Positions 7,609 to 14,592 of a stretch of DNA of 16,628 nt are shown piece after piece. How positions within the stretch are numbered: position 1 is the stretch's first letter; the number at the start of each line of letters is the position of its first letter. This DNA comes from Candidatus Omnitrophota bacterium (GTDB taxonomy: Bacteria; Omnitrophota; Gorgyraeia; Gygaellales; Profunditerraquicolaceae), in NCBI GenBank assembly GCA_016938245.1, contig JAFGUY010000033.1:1-16628 (forward strand). The letters run 5' to 3'. Both the position numbers and the translations under genes were made by a program. The notes beneath the pieces are model-generated. The model was not told where the DNA came from, ran no database searches, and saw only the letters and a program-made list of their open reading frames with translations.

Positions 7609-8472
7609 ATGCATGGAATAGGAATTATCGGAGGGAGCGGTTTATACAATATAGAAGGGTTTAAAAATATAAAAGAGGTTTCAATCAATACGCCCTTTGG
7701 AAAGCCTTCGGATAATTTCATTTTAGGCAATCTGGAAGGCAGAGAAATAGCATTTCTTCCCCGGCATGGTAAGGGCCATACGATCTCTCCAAGTCGCATT
7801 AATTACCGGGCGAATATCTTTGGAATGAAGAAACTGGGTGTAAATAAGATTATATCCATAAGTGCCTGCGGAAGCTTAAGAGAGGAATTTAAGCCTTTGG
7901 ATTTTGTAGTCGTGGATCAATTTGTAGACAGGACTAATAGCGCCCGGGAGATGTCTTTTTTTACTGAAGGGATAGTAGCGCATATTGAATTTTCTCGCCC
8001 TGTTTGCTCATCTTTAAGCGGTAGGATTTATGAAGCAGGCAAAGGGCTTAATCTCAGCATACACCCTAAGGGCACCTATATTAATATGGAAGGGCCGGCA
8101 TTCTCTACTTTAGCTGAATCAAACTTATACCGCAGTTGGGGAATGGATATTATCGGTATGACTAATTTCGCAGAAGCTAAACTTGCGCGGGAAGCAGGAA
8201 TATGCTATGCAACTTTCGCTTCGGTTACAGATTATGATTGCTGGCATCCGGGGCATGATTCAGTTACCGTTGAGTTAATACTTAACAACTTAAATAAAAA
8301 TACCGAGAATGCTAAAAAGATTCTGGCTAAAGTTATAAGAAATATACCTATTCAAGAAGAATGCCCGCAGTGTTCTGACGCTCTGAAGTACGCTATTGTT
8401 ACAGATAAAAAAGCTATTCCTAATAAAACCAAAAAAGACTTAAATATCCTTATAGGAAAATATGTCAGATAA
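7609..8472 (+). CDS. mtnP: S-methyl-5'-thioadenosine phosphorylase
   Basis: A purine nucleoside phosphorylase-fold enzyme that cleaves methylthioadenosine with phosphate to adenine and methylthioribose-1-phosphate, for methionine and purine salvage. It has 287 residues. Visible features are GIIGGSGLYN (5-14), the phosphate-site FLPRHGKGH (49-57), ISACGSLREEF (84-94), NMEGPAFSTLAES (159-171), GMTNFAEAKLAREAGICYAT (183-202) and TDYDCW (207-212). The Asp-Tyr-Asp pair in the last motif is the adenine-recognition feature of MTA phosphorylases. Related inosine- or guanosine-preferring enzymes usually differ there, so the MTA assignment is preferred but not proven. GAGAGG at 7595-7600 precedes the ATG by 8 bases. 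The stop overlaps the ileS start by 11 bases. Confidence 0.9.
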   Translation: MHGIGIIGGSGLYNIEGFKNIKEVSINTPFGKPSDNFILGNLEGREIAFLPRHGKGHTISPSRINYRANIFGMKKLGVNKIISISACGSLREEFKPLDFVVVDQFVDRTNSAREMSFFTEGIVAHIEFSRPVCSSLSGRIYEAGKGLNLSIHPKGTYINMEGPAFSTLAESNLYRSWGMDIIGMTNFAEAKLAREAGICYATFASVTDYDCWHPGHDSVTVELILNNLNKNTENAKKILAKVIRNIPIQEECPQCSDALKYAIVTDKKAIPNKTKKDLNILIGKYVR

Positions 8473-11251
8473 CCCCGGTTATAAAGACACATTAAACCTG
8501 CCTAAGACCGCTTTTCCGATGAAAGCAGATTTGCCTAAGCGCGAGCCGGATATCTTAAAGGAATGGGAAAAGAAAGATATCTACGGTTTAATCCGTAAGA
8601 AACTTAAAGATAGTCCCAAGTATGTTTTGCATGACGGCCCGCCCTATGCCAATGGCGATATCCATATCGGTCATGCCTTGAATAAAACTTTAAAAGATAT
8701 AGTCGTAAAATATAAAACGATGCAGGGGTTCGATGCTCCCTATGTCCCGGGATGGGATTGCCATGGGCTTCCTATCGAGCACCAGCTTTTTAAAGAATTA
8801 AAAATCCGTAAACACCAGATATCTCAGCAAGAGTTTAGAAAGAAATCCCATATTTACGCCTTAAGTTATGTTGAGAAGCAAAAAGAGCAATTTAAGCGTT
8901 TAGGCGTATTCGGAGAATGGGATAATCCGTATTTAACTTTAACTCCGGATTACGAAGAGAGCATACTGACGGCGTTCAACGAATTAGTAAAATCAGGTTA
9001 TGTTTACCGCGGGCTTAAGCCGGTTAACTGGTGCTTTAAATGTGAGACTGCTTTAGCTGAGGCGGAAGTAGAATATGAGGATCATGAATCTTGCTCGGTT
9101 TTTGTAAAGTTTAAGATTACCGGCCGCAAAGATTTTCCAGATGCTTCTTTGGTAATTTGGACTACTACCCCCTGGACTTTATTGGCTAACATGGCTGTTG
9201 CTCTACACCGCGATTTTGTCTATACCCGCGTTAGAACTGATAAAGGAGATTTAATTATAGCTAAAGTATTGCTCGAAGATGCCTTAAATAAGATGGGGAT
9301 TGAAAAATTTAAGGTGGTTGATGAGTTAAGTGGCGGTCAACTCGAAGGATTAGAGTACGAGCATCCCCTTGGTTTACGGCGCGGGCGTTGCGTTTTAGCA
9401 GATTATGTATCGGGCGAAGAAGGCACAGGGTTAGTTCATATCGCTCCGGGACACGGAAGCGAGGATTATCTCGTCGGTTTAAAATATAAGCTTGAAATTA
9501 TAATGCCGGTTGATAATAAGGGTAATTTTGATGATTCCACAGGCGAATTCAAAGGTTTAAATTGTTTGGAAGCAAATAAATTAATTATAGAGAGATTAGA
9601 AGAAAAAGAGGCGCTTTTGTTTAATTCCAAAATTCAGCACTCTTATCCTTTTTGCTGGCGGTGTAAGAGCCCGGTAATTTTCCGGGCTACAAAACAGTGG
9701 TTTTTAAATCTTGAGCATAAAGATTTAAGGGAAAAGCTTAAAGAGATTATCAGAAAAAGAATTACCTGGATACCTGAAAGCGGGCTGGAAAGGATATTAG
9801 GAATGGTATCTTTAAGGCCTGATTGGTGCCTTTCCCGTCAGAGGTATTGGGGTGTGCCTATACCGGCCTTAATTTGTAATGATTGCCAAGAGGAGTTTTT
9901 AATTCCAAAGGTAATTGAAAAATTTATAAGCCTCTGTTCTATGGAGGGTTCGGATTCATGGTTCTTGCGCGGGCTGAATGATTTTCTACCTGAAGGATTT
10001 ACCTGCCCTAATTGCAGCGGAAGTAATTTATCAAAGGGTTCAGATATACTAGATGTGTGGTTTGATTCCGGGGTAAGCGCTCAGGCAGTCTTGAAAAAGA
10101 GGGAGGGCTTGGAATTCCCCGCTTCTTTATATCTTGAAGGCTCTGATCAGCACCGGGGCTGGTTTCAGTCTTCTTTAATACCTTCTGTCTGCCTTGAGAA
10201 TGCTGCGCCTTTTAAAAGTGTTTTAACGCACGGCTTTGTTGTTGACGGAGACGGCCGGAAGATGTCTAAGTCCCAGGGGAATGTGGTTTCGCCTTTTGAT
10301 ATTATTAAGGATTACGGAGCGGATATCCTAAGGTTATGGGTGGCCTCAAGCGATTATAATGAAGATATAAGGATATCCAAAGAGATACTCTTGCGCCTGG
10401 CAGAGGCCTATCGTAAAATAAGAAATACGGCTCGTTTTATCTTAAGTAACCTGTATGATTTTAATCCTGATAAAGACAGCCTTGATATTGAAGGCCTAAA
10501 GAAGGTAGATAAATGGATATTAAGCAGGTTGGGGAATACCTTAAACCTAGTGGTTGAGGCTTATGATAATTTCCAGTTTCATAAGGCATATAAGGAGATT
10601 TATGATTTTTGCAACGAAGAATTGTCGATGTATTATCTGGATATGGTAAAGGGGAGGTTATATACCTATGCTGCTAATTCCTTTGAAAGGCGCTCTGCCC
10701 AGACAGCGATGCATATCACGCTTAATTCTCTGATAAGGGCAATGGCCCCTATTCTTACTTTTACCTCCGAGGAGATCTGGCAGAATATACCTAAGGCCTC
10801 AAAAGAAACTCTCATTGATAGCGTTCATCTTTTGAGCTGGCCAAAAGAAGATTTTAAAATTGATACCCAGCTAGATCCAATTATCGAGTTGATCCCTGAG
10901 GCAGCTAAGGCCTTGGAAGAGATGCGTGCCTGCGGAAGTATCGGAAGTTCCTTTGATGCCCAAATAAATCTGTTGACAAAGGACCAAATCCGTTATAACT
11001 TCTTAATAAGTTTAAAGGATGACCTTACGGAGGTTTTTAAGGTTTCATCGGTCAGCGTTGAAAGGCAAGATAGCCTGCCGCCGGATAAGATAAGTAAGGC
11101 ATGCGCGGATATAGCCTTGGAGGTTAAAAAGGCGCAGGGAGAAAAATGCTCGCGCTGCTGGAATTATAGCGAAACAGTAGGAAAGTCCCAAAGGCATCCT
11201 TTGATCTGCATGAAATGCGAAGCTGCCATTAGAGAGGAAAAAACAAATTGA
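8462..11251 (+). CDS. ileS: Isoleucyl-tRNA synthetase
   Basis: A class I aminoacyl-tRNA synthetase that charges tRNA-Ile in the cytoplasm. At 929 residues it is the bacterial-type length. The ATP-binding HIGH signature lies in GDIHIGHALNKTLKD (65-79) and the KMSKS loop is KMSKSQGN (600-607). The CP1 editing domain that removes mischarged valine is intact, with TTTPWT (234-239) and GTGLVHIAPGHGSED (321-335). The anticodon-binding helical domain follows. The C-terminus keeps the zinc finger of bacterial IleRS, with cysteines at 896 and 899 and again at 916 and 919. The ATG lies 11 bases inside the end of mtnP. The TGA overlaps the TTG start of the next gene. Linkage to lspA downstream is a widespread arrangement. 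Confidence 0.97.
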   Translation: MSDNPGYKDTLNLPKTAFPMKADLPKREPDILKEWEKKDIYGLIRKKLKDSPKYVLHDGPPYANGDIHIGHALNKTLKDIVVKYKTMQGFDAPYVPGWDCHGLPIEHQLFKELKIRKHQISQQEFRKKSHIYALSYVEKQKEQFKRLGVFGEWDNPYLTLTPDYEESILTAFNELVKSGYVYRGLKPVNWCFKCETALAEAEVEYEDHESCSVFVKFKITGRKDFPDASLVIWTTTPWTLLANMAVALHRDFVYTRVRTDKGDLIIAKVLLEDALNKMGIEKFKVVDELSGGQLEGLEYEHPLGLRRGRCVLADYVSGEEGTGLVHIAPGHGSEDYLVGLKYKLEIIMPVDNKGNFDDSTGEFKGLNCLEANKLIIERLEEKEALLFNSKIQHSYPFCWRCKSPVIFRATKQWFLNLEHKDLREKLKEIIRKRITWIPESGLERILGMVSLRPDWCLSRQRYWGVPIPALICNDCQEEFLIPKVIEKFISLCSMEGSDSWFLRGLNDFLPEGFTCPNCSGSNLSKGSDILDVWFDSGVSAQAVLKKREGLEFPASLYLEGSDQHRGWFQSSLIPSVCLENAAPFKSVLTHGFVVDGDGRKMSKSQGNVVSPFDIIKDYGADILRLWVASSDYNEDIRISKEILLRLAEAYRKIRNTARFILSNLYDFNPDKDSLDIEGLKKVDKWILSRLGNTLNLVVEAYDNFQFHKAYKEIYDFCNEELSMYYLDMVKGRLYTYAANSFERRSAQTAMHITLNSLIRAMAPILTFTSEEIWQNIPKASKETLIDSVHLLSWPKEDFKIDTQLDPIIELIPEAAKALEEMRACGSIGSSFDAQINLLTKDQIRYNFLISLKDDLTEVFKVSSVSVERQDSLPPDKISKACADIALEVKKAQGEKCSRCWNYSETVGKSQRHPLICMKCEAAIREEKTN

Positions 11252-11628
11252 AAAAGAAACTTACCAAGAAAGAGCTGTTGGAGTTTAAGAAAATAATACA
11301 GAAGAGGAAAGACGAGATAAATGACGATATAAAGCATATCTCCGATGATACCTTAAAAAAGTCGCAGAAAGATGCCTCGGGAGATATATCCGGCTATACC
11401 TATCATATGGCGGACGTGGCTACTGATAATTATGACCGTGAGTTTTCCCTGGGGTTGGCCTCTAATGACCGCAAGTTCTTATATGAGCTTGATGATGCCT
11501 TAAAGAGGATAGAAGAGGGCAATTATGGAATATGCCATGATTGCGGATGCCCTATCGCCAAAACAAGGCTTAAGGCAGTACCTCAAGCGCGGCTATGCAT
11601 TAAATGCCAGGCAAAAAGAGAGAAGTAA
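11248..11628 (+). CDS. DksA/TraR family C4 zinc-finger protein
   Basis: A 126-residue protein of the DksA/TraR group, whose members insert a coiled coil into the secondary channel of RNA polymerase to modulate initiation, often with ppGpp. An N-terminal charged coiled-coil region (about 5-45) leads to a tip-like segment MADVATDNYDRE (54-65). It is followed by a second helix (about 67-90) and a four-cysteine zinc finger at Cys96, Cys99, Cys117 and Cys120, with the usual GNYGICHDCG approach (91-100). The start is a TTG fused to the ileS stop (TTGA at 11248-11251), with GAGAGG at 11232-11237. No ATG occurs upstream in this frame near the junction, and the first internal ATG lies after the coiled coil. 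Whether it acts like DksA itself or only resembles it cannot be settled here. Confidence 0.88.
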   Translation: MKKKLTKKELLEFKKIIQKRKDEINDDIKHISDDTLKKSQKDASGDISGYTYHMADVATDNYDREFSLGLASNDRKFLYELDDALKRIEEGNYGICHDCGCPIAKTRLKAVPQARLCIKCQAKREK

Positions 11629-12059
11629 TTATTGTTTTAGTAGTCCTAGCCTTAGACCAGCTATCCAAGTTTATCTTAAATGCAAACCTTGCGCTGAATG
11701 AACCGATCCCTTTGGTAAAGGGGGTATTCAGTTTAACCTTAATCCACAACCGCGGGGCAGCATTTGGCATATTTAAAAATCAGCTCTACATCTTTATTTT
11801 TATATCGGTTATTGCGATAGCGCTGATTTATCCCATGTTTAAAAATAATAAAAGCGGTAAACTTTATTCCCTATCTTTAAGTTTGATATTGGCAGGCACA
11901 TTAGGCAATTTTTTGGACCGGGTTTTCTTAGGCTACGTCATCGATTTCCTGGATTTTCATATCTGGCCCGTATTTAATGTTGCAGATAGCGCTATAACCT
12001 GCGGCACTTTAATCTTAGGCTGGCTAATATTTAAACCAAGTAAAAGACATGCATCCTGA
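11604..12059 (+). CDS. lspA: Lipoprotein signal peptidase (signal peptidase II)
   Basis: An inner-membrane aspartyl protease that removes the signal peptide of prolipoproteins after Lgt has added the diacylglycerol. At 151 residues it has the typical four hydrophobic segments, at about 8-26, 61-79, 87-103 and 124-144. Family motifs are LDQLSKFI (17-24), the NRGAAFGIF loop (49-57), GNFLDRVFLGYVIDF (101-115) and FNVADSAI (124-131). The catalytic aspartates are predicted to be Asp114 and Asp128. The ATG lies 25 bases inside the DksA-like gene and lspA overlaps lgt by 11 bases, so both junctions look translationally coupled. Confidence 0.96.
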   Translation: MPGKKREVIIVLVVLALDQLSKFILNANLALNEPIPLVKGVFSLTLIHNRGAAFGIFKNQLYIFIFISVIAIALIYPMFKNNKSGKLYSLSLSLILAGTLGNFLDRVFLGYVIDFLDFHIWPVFNVADSAITCGTLILGWLIFKPSKRHAS

Positions 12060-12795
12060 AATTTGTTCCATAGGACCTTTTGTAGTCTATTCTTACGGAT
12101 TTATGCTGGTGGTTGCTTTTCTTGTTGCGGTAACTCTTGCCTCTTATGAAGCCAAAAGGCAGGGGATAAATCCCGATTTTATTTTTAATTTTAATTTCAT
12201 TATTTTTGTCTTTGGGATTATCGGCTCCAGGCTTTTTTATGTGTCTTACAACTTAGGATATTACTTCGATAATCCGAAAGAGATTATCATGCTCTCTCAC
12301 GGAGGTATGTCGTGGTTTGGCGGTTTTTTCTTAGGTTTATGCGCAGGATTAATTTATATAAGGCTTAAGAAAGAAAGAATATATAAAGTTTTGGATTTAG
12401 TTGTGCCATTTTTAGCCTTAGCGCAGAGTTTAGGGCGTATAGGCTGTTTTCTAAACGGGTGTTGTTTCGGCAAGGAATCAATTTATGGGGTTTACTTCCC
12501 GGTTCACGGCTTGGTATTAATCCCCACGCAGCTGTATTCATCATTTATCCTGCTTTTAATATTTATTATTTTAAGGTTTATCCAGCTGCGGCCCCATCGG
12601 CTGGGCCAGGTATTCTATACTTACCTGTTTCTTTATTCGATTAAAAGGTTCTTTATAGAGTTTCTCCGTGGGGATAATAAGCTCATCATTTTTGACCTCA
12701 CCTTATTTCAACTTATAAGTATCGCCATATTTATAATCGCAACCCTTAAACTGATAAATAGGGACAGCGCCCATTTTCCTAAGAAGCAGAGATAG
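12049..12795 (+). CDS. lgt: Prolipoprotein diacylglyceryl transferase
   Basis: A polytopic inner-membrane enzyme that transfers diacylglycerol from phosphatidylglycerol to the lipobox cysteine of prolipoproteins, the step before LspA. Of 248 residues, most form about seven hydrophobic segments. Signature elements are SHGGMSWFGG (83-92), the Lgt motif LGRIGCFLNGCCFG (128-141) with Arg130 and Asn136, and RFFIEFLRGDN (200-210) with Arg207. The family core ends at about residue 235. The last 12 residues (NRDSAHFPKKQR) are encoded by the left arm and loop of an inverted-repeat element (12755-12823), so the original C-terminus has apparently been replaced. Because the altered tail follows the last membrane segment, activity is probably preserved; this is inference. 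Confidence 0.95.
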   Translation: MHPEICSIGPFVVYSYGFMLVVAFLVAVTLASYEAKRQGINPDFIFNFNFIIFVFGIIGSRLFYVSYNLGYYFDNPKEIIMLSHGGMSWFGGFFLGLCAGLIYIRLKKERIYKVLDLVVPFLALAQSLGRIGCFLNGCCFGKESIYGVYFPVHGLVLIPTQLYSSFILLLIFIILRFIQLRPHRLGQVFYTYLFLYSIKRFFIEFLRGDNKLIIFDLTLFQLISIAIFIIATLKLINRDSAHFPKKQR

Positions 12796-12823
12796 ATTAG
12801 AAAATGGTCGCTGTCCCTATTTA
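12755..12823. repeat. Inverted-repeat (REP/MITE-like) element between lgt and rluD
   Basis: Two 24-base arms, 12755-12778 and 12800-12823, are reverse complements except at one pair (C12770 against T12808), around a 21-base loop. The core of each arm is GGGACAGCG plus an A-flanked end (left arm TAAATAGGGACAGCGC..., right arm ...GCTGTCCCTATTTA). The hairpin is not followed by a T-run, so it is not a standard intrinsic terminator. From memory, similar GGGACAG-type palindromes recur in genomes of several candidate phyla and deltaproteobacteria near REP-associated (Y1/IS200-like) transposases. No transposase is present here, so it would be a non-autonomous copy. Only one copy is in this window. 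It encodes the lgt C-terminus and ends 6 bases before the rluD ATG. Confidence 0.85.
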
Positions 12824-12829
12824 AAGAGA

Positions 12830-13735
12830 ATGAAAGAATATAGTTTTATAGTTTCTTCTGAAGAGGCAGGGATAAGACTGGATATCCTCCTTAGTAATTT
12901 TTGCAAGAATAAAAAACTGGGGGTCTCGCGTACATTGATTAAGGCCATTATTTTAAAGGGCTTAGTCTCTGTCGGCGGGATAGTTGCCCTTACTGCGCAT
13001 TATAAGGTAAAGCCACAGGAGGAGGTTAGATTTAGTCTTGAGGATAAGGTGCCTCTAGAGATAAAGGCTGAGCCGATAGAATTTGATATTGTTTATGATG
13101 ATAGCGACCTGGCGGTGATAAATAAGCCTTCAGGGTTGGTGGTTCATCCTGCTCCTGGTAATTACGAGCATACGCTGGTAAATGCATTAAAGAATGTATT
13201 CAGGGAATTATCCGATATCAATCCTGCCCGGCCTGGGATTGTGCACCGCCTGGATAAGGAGACCTCAGGGCTTTTGATTATTGCCAAAAATAACTTTAGC
13301 CATTTAGGCCTTACCAAACAGTTTATTGAGCATACCATTAAAAAAGAGTATATTGCTATTGTTAAGGGAAATATGGAATTTGATGAAGGGGTAGTAGAGG
13401 CCCCGATTTCCAGGCATTTATATAAGAGAAAGAATATGGCGGTTAGCTTCTCGCAGAAGGCTAAGGAGGCTAAGACTTATTACCGTACCCTAAAGCGATT
13501 TAAGGATTATAGTTTGATCGAGCTGCATCCTTTCACCGGAAGGACCCACCAATTAAGGGTCCATCTGGATTTTATCGGCCACCCTATATTAGGGGATGAA
13601 AAATACGGAAAGAATAATAAATTCAGCCGCCTTGCCCTGCATGCTAAGAGGCTTATCTTTACCCACCCTAGAACCGGAAAGGTTATGGATTTAGCTGCCC
13701 CTATCCCAGAAGAAATTCTCGCGTATACTAAATAA
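12830..13735 (+). CDS. rluD: RluA/RluD family 23S rRNA pseudouridine synthase
   Basis: A cytoplasmic enzyme that isomerises uridines to pseudouridine in large-subunit rRNA. It has 301 residues. An N-terminal S4-like RNA-binding domain (about 10-75) includes the RLDILLSN helix (16-23) and a LIKAIILKGLVSVGG turn (36-50). The catalytic domain has VINKPSGLVVHPAPGN (96-111), then GIVHRLDKETSGLLIIAKN (136-154) with catalytic Asp142. HPFTGRTHQLRVHLDFIGHP (233-252) and LHAKRLIFTHP (270-280) complete the family signature. The exact target sites (RluD-like or RluC-like) cannot be told from sequence alone, so the symbol is a family-level choice. The start has only a weak AAAGAGA upstream, directly after the inverted-repeat element. 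That element may have separated the gene from its original leader. Confidence 0.9.
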   Translation: MKEYSFIVSSEEAGIRLDILLSNFCKNKKLGVSRTLIKAIILKGLVSVGGIVALTAHYKVKPQEEVRFSLEDKVPLEIKAEPIEFDIVYDDSDLAVINKPSGLVVHPAPGNYEHTLVNALKNVFRELSDINPARPGIVHRLDKETSGLLIIAKNNFSHLGLTKQFIEHTIKKEYIAIVKGNMEFDEGVVEAPISRHLYKRKNMAVSFSQKAKEAKTYYRTLKRFKDYSLIELHPFTGRTHQLRVHLDFIGHPILGDEKYGKNNKFSRLALHAKRLIFTHPRTGKVMDLAAPIPEEILAYTK

Positions 13736-13738
13736 GTC

Positions 13739-13768
13739 TTGATTTTTAATCAGCCACTACTGTATAAT
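13739..13768 (+). promoter_or_regulatory. Promoter upstream of the coiled-coil protein gene
   Basis: TTGATT (13739-13744) and a perfect TATAAT (13763-13768) are separated by 18 bases, in the 65-base gap after rluD. A strong AGGAGG at 13791-13796 follows, 4 bases before the ATG at 13801. The promoter would drive the coiled-coil gene and aroA. This is an eye match to the sigma70 consensus. Confidence 0.65.
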
Positions 13769-13800
13769 AATTTAAGGTCAATAAATTAAAAGGAGGAAGA

Positions 13801-14592
13801 ATGAATAAAAGGGTTAGTGCTAGTGTCCCAGTACTTCTGGTTATAATATTAACAATTATACTTCTTGGCTCTACAGCTTCTGGCTTTTATCTTTATTACA
13901 ACGAGCATCTTAAAAATATCGAGCTTAATAATAGAATAGAGGAGGTAATTACCAAGCAGAAGGCCTCAGAGGCAAAGCTTCTGGAGTCACAAAAGGTAGT
14001 CTCTTCTTTGGAGTTGAGGCTTAAGGATTCTACGTCTAAAATCGATGATTTAAATAACCAGCTTAACCTGGAAAAGGCCTCTAAGGCAGCGGCAACTTCA
14101 GACTTAGAGAATATCCGCGCTCAGTTGCAGGAGCAGAATAGCCTGAGGGCTAATCTGGAGAGTAAGTTGAGGAAAGCTGAAGAGCAGCTCTCTTCAATGG
14201 AGGAGAAGCTTAAAGATTTAGAATCTAAGAAGGCCGAGCTTGTAACTAAGGAAAAGCTTGAGGCAGAAGGCCAGGCAGAAGGCGTTGAATTGGGTAAAAT
14301 CTTAGTCGGGCCTGATAAGGTTAAGGTTAACGTGCCTGATGATGCTGATTTAGCCAAGCCAGCCGAAGGCAAGGTCTTAGTGGTTAATAAGGAATATAAT
14401 TTTGCGGTTATCAGTTTCGGCAGCAAGGACGGCGTAAAACTCGGCGACCTCTTTTCTATTTACAGCGATAAGAAGTATGTCGGTGATGTTAAGGTTGAAA
14501 AATTACATGATTCTATGTCCGCCGCAGGATTTATATCGGAAGATATAAAAAACAGGGTTAAAGAAGGCGATAGAGTCGAAAAAAAGGGTTAA
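13801..14592 (+). CDS. Membrane-anchored coiled-coil protein with conserved C-terminal beta domain
   Basis: A 263-residue protein of unknown function. One hydrophobic segment at about 9-33 is an uncleaved signal anchor, with basic residues on the cytoplasmic side, so the bulk should lie outside the inner membrane. Residues about 35-155 are rich in Glu, Lys, Leu, Ser and Gln with heptad-like spacing, which indicates a long coiled coil. The C-terminal part (about 188-262) looks like a small beta domain: GKVLVVNKEYNFAVISFG (190-207), KDGVKLGDLFSIY (209-221), YVGDVKVEKL (226-235) and VKEGDRV (253-259). From memory, this pattern resembles the C-terminal domain of FlgT-like and other Planctomycetes/Omnitrophota-type hypothetical proteins. 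The best guess is an envelope-spanning or wall-associated structural protein. Its stop abuts the aroA ATG with no gap, so the two are co-transcribed. Confidence 0.75.
   Translation: MNKRVSASVPVLLVIILTIILLGSTASGFYLYYNEHLKNIELNNRIEEVITKQKASEAKLLESQKVVSSLELRLKDSTSKIDDLNNQLNLEKASKAAATSDLENIRAQLQEQNSLRANLESKLRKAEEQLSSMEEKLKDLESKKAELVTKEKLEAEGQAEGVELGKILVGPDKVKVNVPDDADLAKPAEGKVLVVNKEYNFAVISFGSKDGVKLGDLFSIYSDKKYVGDVKVEKLHDSMSAAGFISEDIKNRVKEGDRVEKKG

Noticed and set aside
12755..12823. Inverted repeat between lgt and rluD as a rho-independent terminator
   Set aside because: The long stem is followed by TTAAAGAG rather than a T-run, and its left arm is coding. A repeat element explains it better.
14121..14426. 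A 101-codon open frame on the minus strand within the coiled-coil gene
   Set aside because: Its Ser/Leu-rich sequence is the antisense shadow of a Glu/Lys/Leu coiled coil. It has no ribosome site and no recognisable motif.
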